From Myxococcaceae bacterium JPH2 (GTDB taxonomy: Bacteria; Myxococcota; Myxococcia; Myxococcales; Myxococcaceae), in assembly GCA_016458225.1 (NCBI GenBank), contig JAEMGR010000048.1, positions 1 to 33,031 on the forward strand: a DNA stretch of 33,031 bases. Direction: 5' to 3'. Below the pieces are notes generated by a model. The model was not told the origin of the DNA. It did not search any database and was given only the letters and a program-made list of their open reading frames with translations. The translations under genes were made by a program, and so were the position numbers. Below are positions 23,547 to 31,427 of this stretch, one piece after another (the stretch's first letter is position 1; each line of letters begins with the position of its first letter).

Positions 23547-24440
23547 ATGCTGACGACTCCGCTTCAAGCCTCACCGCTGACGCACTGGGCGCGCCAGGCA
23601 TTGCGCGTGGGCTACCCGCTCTTCATGCTGCTCGGAATCAACGGTGCAGCGCTGAGTCTTGTCCACGGCGGCGCCGCAAAGCTGTGGCTTGCCGTGCTGC
23701 TCATGGCAGCCATCGGAGCGTCCTTCCTCGCCGAGCACGCCATCCCTTACGAGCCAGACTGGAATCGCTCCCACGGGGACATCGGGCGAGACCTCGTTCA
23801 CTTCGTCGTCAACGAAGCGTCCAACGTCCTGTCCCTTCTCGCGCTGCCGCTTCTCTCAGGCTGGGTCACTGTGAGAGACGAATGGCCACACGAATGGCCA
23901 TTCGTTCTCCAGGTACTCCTCGCGGTGCTGGTGTTCGACTTCGGCGTCACCCTGACGCATTGGCTGAGCCACCGAGTGCCCGCCCTCTGGAGACTCCACG
24001 CCGTGCATCACTCCGTGAAGCGCTTCTATGGATTCAATGGACTGATGAAGCACCCGCTTCACCAGGCCTTGGAGCTGACGGCGGGGGTGGCACCACTCCT
24101 TCTCATCGGGCTTCCTTCGAGCGTCGCGACAGCGCTCGCCGCGCTCTCGTGCGTGCAGCTCCTCATGCAGCACTCGAACGCGGACTACACGGTAGGGCCG
24201 CTGAAGTACCTGCTGGCCCTCAATGCGGGGCACCGATTCCACCACCTCAAGTGGGCAGGCGTCGGCGACGTCAACTTCGGACTCTTCACCAACGTCTGGG
24301 ACCACCTGCTGGGAACGTGGTCCTTTTCATCCGAGAAGCAGTTCACCTCGGATGATCTTGGCATCGCCAAGGAGCCGGGCTTCCCACAGGATTACTGGGC
24401 TCAACTTCTCAAGCCATTTCAAGGCAACAAACCAGGCTGA
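23547..24440 (+). CDS. Sterol desaturase / fatty acid hydroxylase superfamily protein
   Basis: A 297-residue integral membrane di-iron enzyme. Hydrophobic segments occur near residues 22-38, 46-65, 85-102, 118-136 and 175-200. The histidine clusters of the superfamily are all present: HWLSH (138-142), HAVHH (151-155) and HRFHH (229-233), with extra His in LMKHPLHQ and MQHSN that may complete the set. The spacing fits non-haem di-iron oxygenases that hydroxylate or desaturate lipids in the membrane. The substrate (fatty acid, sterol or carotenoid) cannot be assigned. ATG 23547 is chosen because homology and the first membrane helix begin just after it. The adjacent upstream AraC gene suggests regulated lipid modification. 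Confidence 0.92.
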   Translation: MLTTPLQASPLTHWARQALRVGYPLFMLLGINGAALSLVHGGAAKLWLAVLLMAAIGASFLAEHAIPYEPDWNRSHGDIGRDLVHFVVNEASNVLSLLALPLLSGWVTVRDEWPHEWPFVLQVLLAVLVFDFGVTLTHWLSHRVPALWRLHAVHHSVKRFYGFNGLMKHPLHQALELTAGVAPLLLIGLPSSVATALAALSCVQLLMQHSNADYTVGPLKYLLALNAGHRFHHLKWAGVGDVNFGLFTNVWDHLLGTWSFSSEKQFTSDDLGIAKEPGFPQDYWAQLLKPFQGNKPG

Positions 24441-24502
24441 GAGGATACGCACTGGGTGACAGACTCCTACCGACTTCACCGATGTAGATATCGAACGGAC
24501 CC

Positions 24503-25051
24503 TCAAGATGGAGTTGTTTGGATGACCAGGGCATCCAGCTCGATGACATCGCCTGGGGTACCTTCGGCGCCAGTCACTTCCACGGACACCCGCTCCGTCC
24601 CCGCCGGAGCCGTCAGCTCGCGAGTGGTCCGCACCCATTGCTCGGAAAGCACGGGGCTGGAGAGCGTCTCCGCCTGCAGCTCCCGACCGCTGGAGTCGCG
24701 CCAGACGACCCGCATCTCAGCGACCAGGGAGCGCCCAGCCGTCCCACGTGCCCAGAAGGAAGCGCGGTGGGCCCCTGGGGATGCCGCGAACCCTGGCCAG
24801 TTGTCGGTGATGACACCCCAGCCGTATGGCGCGGTCACCTCCACGCGCAGGCCCGCCTCGCCCTCTCTCGCGGCGGTGGGCGCTCTCGAAATGGTGACCG
24901 CGAACCACGCCCCCCAGGTTCCGAGCCCCGTCTCCAGGGATGCGGTCTCCGCGTCCAGCAGATTGGCGGTGGGAGAATGATCGAAAACGGCGGGCTCACA
25001 GGCGGTCAGCGCCGTCGCCAGCACCAGCGTGCTCCAGTGCCTCGGTTTCAT
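24503..25051 (-). CDS. Lipoprotein with carbohydrate-binding-like jelly-roll domain
   Basis: A 182-residue lipoprotein. The signal MKPRHWSTLVLATALTAC gives Cys18 at the lipobox LTAC. After a short linker the mature domain (LLDAETASLETGLGTWGAWF, then GEAGLRVEVTAPYGWGVITD, HRASFWARGTAGRSLVAEMR and RTTRELTAPAGTERVSVEVT, ending VIELDALVIQ) has the signature of CBM4/9/22-like jelly rolls: a leading N-x-E-x-L-x-W-type start, a SFWAR core strand and a closing DVIELDALVI strand. A carbohydrate or glycoconjugate ligand is likely but not shown. The start overlaps the FecR stop as ATGA, so it is translationally coupled and is the last gene of the sigma operon. A surface or periplasmic sensor or effector role would fit. 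Confidence 0.8.
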   Translation of the reverse strand: MKPRHWSTLVLATALTACEPAVFDHSPTANLLDAETASLETGLGTWGAWFAVTISRAPTAAREGEAGLRVEVTAPYGWGVITDNWPGFAASPGAHRASFWARGTAGRSLVAEMRVVWRDSSGRELQAETLSSPVLSEQWVRTTRELTAPAGTERVSVEVTGAEGTPGDVIELDALVIQTTPS

Positions 25052-26082
25052 CGCGCGGTCTCGCGGTCTTGGCTCTCACACGACAGCGCCCCACGCGCAC
25101 GCTGGACCGCCTCCGTGTAGTGCCCGCGCCGGAACTGCAGCTCGTGCCGGGCCCAGTGCGCGCAGGCGCGCTGCGCGTCCTTGAGCTGGTACGTCAGCAA
25201 CGAGCCCAGCTCGAAGCTGAGGCGCTCCCGCGTCGCCATCGGCTGCTTGCGCATCGCATCCTCGAGGTACCTCGCCGCTTGCTCGAACTCGTGCCGACCG
25301 CGAAGGACCTCCAGCTCTCGCAAGACCTCCTCCGCATTCGGAGCACGAACCGGAGCGACGGGAACGCGGGAAGGTGAAGCCTTCGGGATGGGCGCTGCCA
25401 GCGGTTGGGGCCGCTCCGGCACAGGCGGAACAGGCTCGGGGGTCGCGGGCTCGGCAGGTTCGGCCACGGGCCACTCCAAGGTCTGTCCCACTCGCACAGG
25501 AATCACCGCGCCGCTGGGCAGACGGAAGGCAATGGCCCCCTCGTGCAGAGTGACCGCGCCTCCTGACTCCCGCGCATCCACCGTGAAGCGCGTGCCCATG
25601 ACCTCGATGGCGCCGCCGGACACGAGCACGACGGCGGGAGGCGAACCTGGCTGGCGGTGATTCACCGAGAACTCCGCGCGCCCACGAACCAGGCGCACCC
25701 CGGAGGACTCTCGGCGGACGACGAGCGGCCCCTGGTTCTGGAGGGTGATGCCTCGGGCCACATCCATCAAGGCGCCCTCACCCGCTTGAATCTCCACCCC
25801 CACGGCGTCTTCCCGCACCTTCAGGTCGACACTGCCCCGCGCAAGCTCGAGTCCCCCCCACGAGCGCACCGAGGGTGACCGCATGAAGAACACCACGAGC
25901 ACCAGCGCCACCGCCGACGCGGCGAGTCCCCAGAACACAGGTCGCCTGTGCCCTGCGCGCTTCGGCTCGCGAGCGTCCCGCAACCGAGACCACACCCGAG
26001 CCCGAACGGCGGGTGGCATCCCTTGCTCGCGGCGGAGCGGGTCTTCACGCCGAAGCTCTGCGCGAAAGTCACGGGGAGCCAT
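25048..26082 (-). CDS. FecR-family membrane regulator (putative anti-sigma factor) with TPR-like tail
   Basis: A 344-residue single-pass protein. About 48 cytoplasmic residues (RREDPLRREQGMPPAVRARV, a helical sigma-binding-like part) precede a transmembrane helix at about residues 50-67 (FWGLAASAVALVLVVFFM). The periplasmic FecR domain spans about 85-195 (VEIQAGEGALMDVARGITLQ, AVVLVSGGAIEVMGTRFTVD, AVTLHEGAIAFRLPSGAVI). A Pro-rich linker (PATPEPVPPVPERPQPLAAP) leads to a helical TPR-like end (EVLRELEVLRGRHEFEQAAR, then QLKDAQRACAHWARHELQFR). The start overlaps the sigma gene end by 14 nt and has an AGGTGG site, so the two are coupled. It most likely holds the ECF factor inactive until an envelope signal arrives. 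Confidence 0.92.
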   Translation of the reverse strand: MAPRDFRAELRREDPLRREQGMPPAVRARVWSRLRDAREPKRAGHRRPVFWGLAASAVALVLVVFFMRSPSVRSWGGLELARGSVDLKVREDAVGVEIQAGEGALMDVARGITLQNQGPLVVRRESSGVRLVRGRAEFSVNHRQPGSPPAVVLVSGGAIEVMGTRFTVDARESGGAVTLHEGAIAFRLPSGAVIPVRVGQTLEWPVAEPAEPATPEPVPPVPERPQPLAAPIPKASPSRVPVAPVRAPNAEEVLRELEVLRGRHEFEQAARYLEDAMRKQPMATRERLSFELGSLLTYQLKDAQRACAHWARHELQFRRGHYTEAVQRARGALSCESQDRETAR

Positions 26083-26629
26083 CTTCCACCTTCCATCCCC
26101 AGGCCAGCAGACGGCCCTGGGCGCGGCTGATCAACTTCGACACGTAGCCCTCTGACAGCGAGAGGAGCTGGGCAATCTCGCGCTGGCTCAGGTCATCGAG
26201 AATCTTCAAGGCCATCACCACCCGCTCCTGCCCTGGCAAACGGTCCAGCGTCGCCGAGGCGCTGCGCACCGCCTCGCGTCGCACGAGGGCCGCCTCCGGC
26301 GTGGACTCCGTCTCCGCGGGTTGCACCGGAAACAAGAGTTCGGAGATGCGCTGTCGAAACGTCTTCTCGCGCCGCAGGGCGGAGAACGCCACGTTCTGCG
26401 TGACGCGAAAGAGCCAACCCCGAACATCCTCCTCGCGCAGCCAGGCCCGGTGCTCCCAAGCCTTGAGGAAGACGTCATGTGTGACGTCTTCGGCCCAACT
26501 CGAACGGCCGGCCGCATACCGCATGGCCCAGACGTAGACGTCCTCGGCGTGCTCCTCGTAGAGCGTGTCGAATGACACAGGCCGGGCAGGCAGAGCGAGC
26601 GGGGCCTTGGAGGGGAGAGCACGCGACAT
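26069..26629 (-). CDS. ECF-type RNA polymerase sigma factor
   Basis: A 186-residue sigma-70 family factor with only regions 2 and 4. Region 2 spans about residues 18-88 (FDTLYEEHAEDVYVWAMRYA, WAEDVTHDVFLKAWEHRAWL, VRGWLFRVTQNVAFSALRRE). Region 4 spans about 125-178 (LDRLPGQERVVMALKILDDL, SQREIAQLLSLSEGYVSKLI, SRAQGRLLAW). No extra C-terminal domain is present. It is followed by the FecR gene with a 14-nt overlap, the standard sigma/anti-sigma arrangement. A motif GGAAAGT-N16-GTAG sits just upstream at 26645-26671 and recurs at the divergent DUF1592 operon, so it probably directs its own transcription and that of the export operon. Confidence 0.95.
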   Translation of the reverse strand: MSRALPSKAPLALPARPVSFDTLYEEHAEDVYVWAMRYAAGRSSWAEDVTHDVFLKAWEHRAWLREEDVRGWLFRVTQNVAFSALRREKTFRQRISELLFPVQPAETESTPEAALVRREAVRSASATLDRLPGQERVVMALKILDDLSQREIAQLLSLSEGYVSKLISRAQGRLLAWGWKVEDGSP

Positions 26630-26644
26630 CCATCACCTGAGGAC

Positions 26645-26671
26645 CTACGATTCAAGCAGGAGAAACTTTCC
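26645..26671 (-). promoter_or_regulatory. Candidate ECF-sigma promoter upstream of the sigma gene
   Basis: On the minus strand GGAAAGT (26671-26665) is followed by 16 bp and GTAG (26648-26645), ending 15 nt before the sigma ATG at 26629. The 5' half resembles the GGAAC-type -35 used by many ECF factors. The same element with identical spacing lies at 27669-27695. Autoregulation is inferred. Confidence 0.6.
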
Positions 26672-26678
26672 TCGAAGG

Positions 26679-27590
26679 TTACAGCCCCCAGGAAAGCTGA
26701 GCGCCGGTTTCCAGCCTCGCGCCTCCCCGAGACCACAGCGTCTCGCCCTCGCTCACATGCGTCACGGGCCGCAGCAGCCCCAGGGCCACGCGCAGCTCCG
26801 CCGAGAGACGCTCGGAGAACCGCCACCGGAGCTTCATCCGAGCCCACCCCGCGGGAGACACCTGGGTCCCCGTCTGGCTCGACAACCCAGCGTCCTTGAG
26901 CTGGAAGGCGTGGATGACGAGCCCCGTGCCCGCCCCCGGCTCGAGCAGAAGTCGCTCCGCCACGGAGAGCCGGTAGCTGACGAAGGCGCCACCCTGCACC
27001 TCGAACACGGTCAGCGCCGCATCGCGTGACACTCCGAGCCCCGCCTCCGCATCCAGGCCGAATGACTCCCAGCCACGCCTGACAAAGAGCAGGAGATGGG
27101 GATCAACCGTGGGCCCACGCCAGACCGTTCCCAGCCCCAGCCCCAAGTCCAGCGAGGGCTGCCATGGAGCGGCGGCCACCTCCACAGGTGGCTGGAGCAC
27201 GGGCTCGGGCGGGGGTGGCTCGGGGTCCGGATCCGGCTCGGGCTGCACCGCCCGAGTCATCTCGGAGAGCTTCTGGGCGACTTCCAGATGAAGCTCCGAG
27301 AGAGAACCCCGCCCCACTCGAACCCCCTGCTCCACCCGATGCCGCGGCCCGACGGCCTCGAGCCGCAGTCCTTCGGGAGTGCGGCTTGCGCGCAGTCGAA
27401 GCTGCGCCGGACTCTGTGGAGAGACGACCGCGAAGCCCTCCTGAATCAGGCGCAGCGCCACCTGTCGCTCCAGCGCCACGCCATCCCACCGCCGGTAGTC
27501 CTGCTCGGGCAGCGCACGAAGGTCGAAGGACACCGACACCGCCGGGGCCTGGGTCAGGACGAGGGAGAGCGCGCAGAGCAGAGCAGTCAT
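26679..27590 (-). CDS. Exported protein with C-terminal outer-membrane beta-barrel-like domain
   Basis: A 303-residue protein from ATG 27590 (MTALLCALSLVLTQAPAVSV, a short signal peptide). The N-terminal half (about residues 20-115) is an alpha/beta domain (FDLRALPEQDYRRWDGVALE, RQVALRLIQEGFAVVSPQSP). A Pro/Glu linker follows (PEPDPDPEPPPPEPVLQPPV). The C-terminal 165 residues alternate in strands with aromatic girdles (LDLGLGLGTVWRGPTVDPHL, FGLDAEAGLGVSRDAALTVF, FVSYRLSVAERLLLEPGAGT, ARMKLRWRFSERLSAELRVA), typical of a small outer-membrane barrel, although the last residue is Leu rather than Phe. It ends 49 nt before the sigma gene on the same strand and may be cotranscribed with it. A signal-sensing role for the ECF-FecR system is plausible but unproven. 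Confidence 0.7.
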   Translation of the reverse strand: MTALLCALSLVLTQAPAVSVSFDLRALPEQDYRRWDGVALERQVALRLIQEGFAVVSPQSPAQLRLRASRTPEGLRLEAVGPRHRVEQGVRVGRGSLSELHLEVAQKLSEMTRAVQPEPDPDPEPPPPEPVLQPPVEVAAAPWQPSLDLGLGLGTVWRGPTVDPHLLLFVRRGWESFGLDAEAGLGVSRDAALTVFEVQGGAFVSYRLSVAERLLLEPGAGTGLVIHAFQLKDAGLSSQTGTQVSPAGWARMKLRWRFSERLSAELRVALGLLRPVTHVSEGETLWSRGGARLETGAQLSWGL

Positions 27591-27668
27591 GCGGTGAGGG
27601 GCGAGAGTACCGTCGCCCGTGGCCCCCAGCCAGCATCGACTGCCCATTCGCGCTGAGGCCACTGGGCA

Positions 27669-27695
27669 GGAAAGTATTTTCGGCCACGCGAGTAG
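27669..27695 (+). promoter_or_regulatory. Candidate ECF-sigma promoter upstream of the DUF1592-DUF1552 operon
   Basis: GGAAAGT (27669-27675), 16 bp, then GTAG (27692-27695), matching the element before the sigma gene in both boxes and spacing. It ends 8 nt before the ATG at 27704, so the transcript would be almost leaderless. It lies in the 113-bp divergent region shared with the barrel-protein gene. Confidence 0.6.
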
Positions 27696-27703
27696 CCAGG
27701 GGC

Positions 27704-29482
27704 ATGACGCTTCCTCGCTCCGTGAGCCTCCTGCTTCTTTGCGCTGGCGCGGTCGCCTGTAATGGATCCATCGGGCCCAGCCCGCACACCGGCGGAGACG
27801 AACCCGCTCCGCCGCCCGCGTCCGAGTCCATCCATCCGGCGCCAGCGCAGTTCTCCTGCGACACCAACGCAGTCCCCGCGGACCTGCCGTTGCCCCGGCT
27901 GTCCCGGACGCAGCTGATGAACTCGCTCCGCTTCGCCATTGCCCGTGCGCTGCCGAACGAGGCCGATGCCCTCTGGGCGAAGCTCACTCCCAACCTCGCC
28001 CGTTACCCCACGGACCGGCGCACTCCCGCGCCGGGTGACTTGAAAGGCGGCTTCAGCCGGCTGGACCAATCCATCCAGCAGACCCAGGTCGACGTCATGT
28101 ATGACCTGGGCAAGGCCGTGGCCCAGGAGCTGACCAGCACCGACGCGCGCCGCAACGCGCTCCTCGGAAGCTGCGCGAGCGACAGCCAGACAGCGAACGA
28201 TCGGGCCTGCCTGGAAACTTTCATCCGAGGTTGGGGCTCGCGCGTCCTGCGCTATCCGTTGCCGACGGCGGAGGTCACCGCCTTCGCCGACATCGCCGGA
28301 GCCACCCCGGTGGACAGAGCGGCGGTGGCGGACGTCATCACCACCCTCTTGAACTCGCCCTGGTTCCTCTACCGGATCGAGCATGGCACCACCGCCGACG
28401 GCGCGGTGAGTCCCCTCTCCGCGTTCGAGCTGGCCTCGAAGCTGTCCTATCAATTCTGGCAAGCGCCTCCGGACGACGCGCTCTGGGCTGCGGCGGCCGA
28501 TGGCTCGCTCCTGACCGCGAGCGGCTTCAGCGCACAGGTCGACCGGATGATGAAGAGCGCGCAGTTGCGAAGCGCGTTGGACGAGTTCGTCAGCGAGTGG
28601 CTGCGACTCGAGGAGTTGCCGTCGCTGGTGGCGCTCCAGAACGACCCGGTCTACCAGTCCTTCGTTGGGGCGCAGATGCCTACGGACGCCACGCGCACCG
28701 CGATGCTCGAGGACGTTCGGCTCTCCGCCTGGAACACCGTCGTGTCCGGAGGCTCGGTGAGTGACTTCCTGCACGACCGGAGGTCCTACACGTCGGATCC
28801 ATTCCTGGCCGCCATCTACGGCGTGCCTGTCTGGAACGGATCCGGTCCAGCGCCGGTCATGCCGTCCCAGAATCGCAGCGGACTTCTGACCCGCGCGGCA
28901 TTGCTGGCCACGGGGACCGCCTCGACGCGTCCCATCCACAAGGGATACCTGGTGCGCAACGCCCTGCTCTGCCAGCAAGTCGGGGCGCCTCCGCCCAATG
29001 CCAGCGACAGGCCACCCGCGCCCACGGCGAGCACGACGACGCGACAGGCGGTGACCCAGCTCACCTCCGGAGGCATCTGCGGAGGCTGCCACAACAGCAC
29101 CATCAACCCACCGGGCTTTGTCCTCGAAGGATTCGATGCGCTCGGCCGAGAGCGCAGCGTGGAGCGGCTGTTCAACCCGCAGGGCCAGGAGACCGCCTCG
29201 CCCGCCGTGGACACCTCAGCGGACGTGCGGATCTACGACTCCGAGCAACGAGTCATCTCCAACGCCGCGGACCTCTCGCGGATGATCGATGACAGCCAGC
29301 TCTTCGAGTCGTGCGTCGCGCAACACTACTTCCGCTTCGCGCACGCTCGCGTGGAGTCCACCTCCCGCGATGGCTGCCTGCTCTCGGAGATGGAGACCGT
29401 CGCGCGCAGCGGCGCACCGATGTCTGACTTGTTGAAGACCGTCGCCAATCACCCCACGTTCAAGCAGAGGAGCTTCCAGTGA
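27704..29482 (+). CDS. DUF1592/DUF1588/DUF1585-type lipoprotein with one CxxCH motif
   Basis: A 592-residue exported protein of the Planctomycetes/myxobacteria DUF1592 group. A signal (MTLPRSVSLLLLCAGAVAC) gives a probable lipid-modified Cys19. After a Pro-rich linker, LPRLSRTQLMNSLRFAIARA opens the helical part; DUF1595- and DUF1592-like regions follow (FIRGWGSRVLRYPLPTAEVT, VITTLLNSPWFLYRIEHGTT, FELASKLSYQFWQAPPDDAL). The DUF1588-like part has NRSGLLTRAALLATGTAS, KGYLVRNALLCQQVGAPPP and CGGCHNSTINPPGFVLEGFD, with the motif at residues 459-463. DUF1585 closes (LFESCVAQHYFRFAHARVES). The single CxxCH suggests one c-type haem. The N-terminal cytochrome domain of longer homologues is absent. 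It is coupled by a GTGA overlap to the DUF1552 gene. The role is unknown. Confidence 0.92.
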   Translation: MTLPRSVSLLLLCAGAVACNGSIGPSPHTGGDEPAPPPASESIHPAPAQFSCDTNAVPADLPLPRLSRTQLMNSLRFAIARALPNEADALWAKLTPNLARYPTDRRTPAPGDLKGGFSRLDQSIQQTQVDVMYDLGKAVAQELTSTDARRNALLGSCASDSQTANDRACLETFIRGWGSRVLRYPLPTAEVTAFADIAGATPVDRAAVADVITTLLNSPWFLYRIEHGTTADGAVSPLSAFELASKLSYQFWQAPPDDALWAAAADGSLLTASGFSAQVDRMMKSAQLRSALDEFVSEWLRLEELPSLVALQNDPVYQSFVGAQMPTDATRTAMLEDVRLSAWNTVVSGGSVSDFLHDRRSYTSDPFLAAIYGVPVWNGSGPAPVMPSQNRSGLLTRAALLATGTASTRPIHKGYLVRNALLCQQVGAPPPNASDRPPAPTASTTTRQAVTQLTSGGICGGCHNSTINPPGFVLEGFDALGRERSVERLFNPQGQETASPAVDTSADVRIYDSEQRVISNAADLSRMIDDSQLFESCVAQHYFRFAHARVESTSRDGCLLSEMETVARSGAPMSDLLKTVANHPTFKQRSFQ

Positions 29483-31086
29483 GCAACACACCCGTCTTCC
29501 GATGGGACCGCCGCATGTTCCTGCGCGGCGCGGGCGGAGCCGTGCTGGCGTTGCCGCTGCTTCCGTCGCTCTTGAGTCCCCGCGAAGCGAAGGCCCAGGC
29601 CGCGCAGCGCCCGAAGTGCTTCGTGCACTTCCGCACGCCCCACGGCGCCATCTTTGGCGCGAGCATGTGGCCGGGGGACGCGGCACTGACGCAGTCCTCG
29701 TTCTACGCGGACCACGACGTCCGACGGGGAGGCCTGGCCGCGGCGACCAACGCGAGTGGTGATGCGGTCATCAGCCGGGTGCTGACCGCGAAGTCGTCCG
29801 TGCTCACGCCCACGCTGGTCTCGAAGATGAACATCCTGCGGGGACTCGATTTCCCCATGTACATGGGTCACAACTTCGGCGCCCCACTCGGCTACTACGA
29901 CTTCGACAAGGAGCGGCCCGGCTCTCCCCGAGCGACCATCGATCAGGTGATGGCCTACTCACCGGCCTTCTACCCAAGCGTCGCCTCCGTCCGGAAGCGA
30001 AGCGTCGCCATCGCGGGCTCGGGCACATCGACCGGCAGTTGGGGGTACAACACGCCCGGAGTTCGCTCGTCCGGGGTCGCGTCGAGTTCCATCAGCGGAA
30101 CCGAAAGCTCGCTCGCCCTCTTCGATACGTTGCTGGCCGGCACCAGCAGCCCCGGCAATACCCGAGCCCCCGTGGTGGACAAGGTCCTCGAAAGCTATCG
30201 GCGGCTGCGCAATGGCAACGGTCGGCTCTCGGCCGACGACAAGGTGCGGCTGGATCAGCACATCGACGCGGTCGCCGAGCTGCAGCGCCGACTGGAGACC
30301 ACCAGCGCCGGCTGCCAGGTGCCAGCCCGTCCCACCACCGACAACCTGACACTGCGAAACTCGGGTTCCTTCGGAGGAGATCCCGCGAAGAACGTCGAGT
30401 ACTTCCGGCTCATCAACGAGGTGCTCGCCGTGGCGATGAACTGCGGCGTCTGTCGCATCGCCACCATCAGCATCGACGAGAACAACCAGAACCTGACGTT
30501 CACCGCCCGCGCGCCTCAGGGAGAAGACTGGCACAACAACGTCGTGCATCCCGCGACCGTGGCCGGGGCGAACCAGGACCTGGTGGTCCAGTTCAACCAG
30601 GTCTTCTTCTCGCAAGTGTTCCTCGACCTCGTCACTCGCTTCGAGCGGTTCTCGAACGGCGCAGGGGGAACCCTGCTGGATGATTCGCTGCTCGCGTGGG
30701 GGCAGGAGAACGGCAACACGCCCCACTTCTCCTTCTCCATCCCAGTCGTGACCGCCGGGAGCGCGGGGGGGGCCCTCAAGACGGGCAGCTACTGCGACTA
30801 CCGAAACATCACGCGCAAGGTGAGCGGCGACTCGAGCACGGGCACCGAGGGCAACTTCCTGTGGTCGGGCCTCCTCTACAACCAGTGGCTCGGCACGGCG
30901 CTCCAGGCGATGGGCATTCCGCAATCGGAATGGAGCGAACCCGACCACCCCGGCTACGGATGGAAGGCGTCGTACCAGTCGACCTACGAGTACCTCTTCA
31001 CGAACAATGGCTTCACTGCCGCGCAAGCCTATCCGGCATCGATGTGGCAGAAGACGGGAGAGCTGCTGCCATTCCTCACGCCCTGA
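29479..31086 (+). CDS. DUF1552 family protein, Tat-exported
   Basis: A 535-residue protein of family DUF1552, almost always encoded next to DUF1592 proteins. The GTG at 29479 overlaps the previous TGA and is kept because it preserves the twin-arginine signal DRRMFLRGAGGAVLALPLLP, with cleavage near AKA-Q at residue 40. The domain shows the family run KCFVHFRTPHGAIFGASMWP, MNILRGLDFPMYMGHNFGAP, GSPRATIDQVMAYSPAFYPS, CRIATISIDENNQNLTFTAR, DDSLLAWGQENGNTPHFSFS and QAMGIPQSEWSEPDHPGYGW. Export by Tat implies folding, perhaps with a cofactor, before transport. A joint role with the DUF1592 lipoprotein in the periplasm or on the surface is inferred from constant pairing. No enzymatic activity is established. 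Confidence 0.94.
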   Translation: MSNTPVFRWDRRMFLRGAGGAVLALPLLPSLLSPREAKAQAAQRPKCFVHFRTPHGAIFGASMWPGDAALTQSSFYADHDVRRGGLAAATNASGDAVISRVLTAKSSVLTPTLVSKMNILRGLDFPMYMGHNFGAPLGYYDFDKERPGSPRATIDQVMAYSPAFYPSVASVRKRSVAIAGSGTSTGSWGYNTPGVRSSGVASSSISGTESSLALFDTLLAGTSSPGNTRAPVVDKVLESYRRLRNGNGRLSADDKVRLDQHIDAVAELQRRLETTSAGCQVPARPTTDNLTLRNSGSFGGDPAKNVEYFRLINEVLAVAMNCGVCRIATISIDENNQNLTFTARAPQGEDWHNNVVHPATVAGANQDLVVQFNQVFFSQVFLDLVTRFERFSNGAGGTLLDDSLLAWGQENGNTPHFSFSIPVVTAGSAGGALKTGSYCDYRNITRKVSGDSSTGTEGNFLWSGLLYNQWLGTALQAMGIPQSEWSEPDHPGYGWKASYQSTYEYLFTNNGFTAAQAYPASMWQKTGELLPFLTP

Positions 31087-31107
31087 CAACGTCATGAGCG
31101 GCCAGAA

Positions 31108-31135
31108 AGGCTCTGCTGATTGGCAGGGCCTTTTT
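31108..31135 (+). terminator. Rho-independent terminator of the DUF1592-DUF1552 operon
   Basis: A 10-bp stem (31108-31117 with 31122-31131, two G-T pairs) with loop GATT is followed directly by TTTTT, 21 nt after the DUF1552 stop. This is the clearest intrinsic terminator in the window and sets the operon end. The following 290 bp to 31427 hold no recognised gene, only the leader of the next one. Confidence 0.85.
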
Positions 31136-31427
31136 GTTCAACACGGCCTCGCGAGTCATCCTCCGACAGGCCCCAACGCCATGGTTTGGCAACGTGCCAG
31201 ACGTCCTTCATGCCATCGCCAGACGTGTCCCCGCCTTCGTATCCAGGAAGCTTCCTGGCGAACTGGAGGAGTCTCCAGTCGATGGCTCTCAAAATGACGC
31301 GCCATCCCTGCGCAATCTCGCGCGGCATGAGTGGTCATGAACCTTCAAGCGGTGAACGGGGAGAAGCGTTGAATTGTTGAGAGGAACGGCCTCGGGATAA
31401 AAGACTCCGACGCAGAAGGAGGAGTGA

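Noticed and set aside
27164-27703. 180-codon upstream extension of the DUF1592 open frame
   Set aside because: It is antisense to the barrel-protein gene, and the lipoprotein signal starts at ATG 27704.
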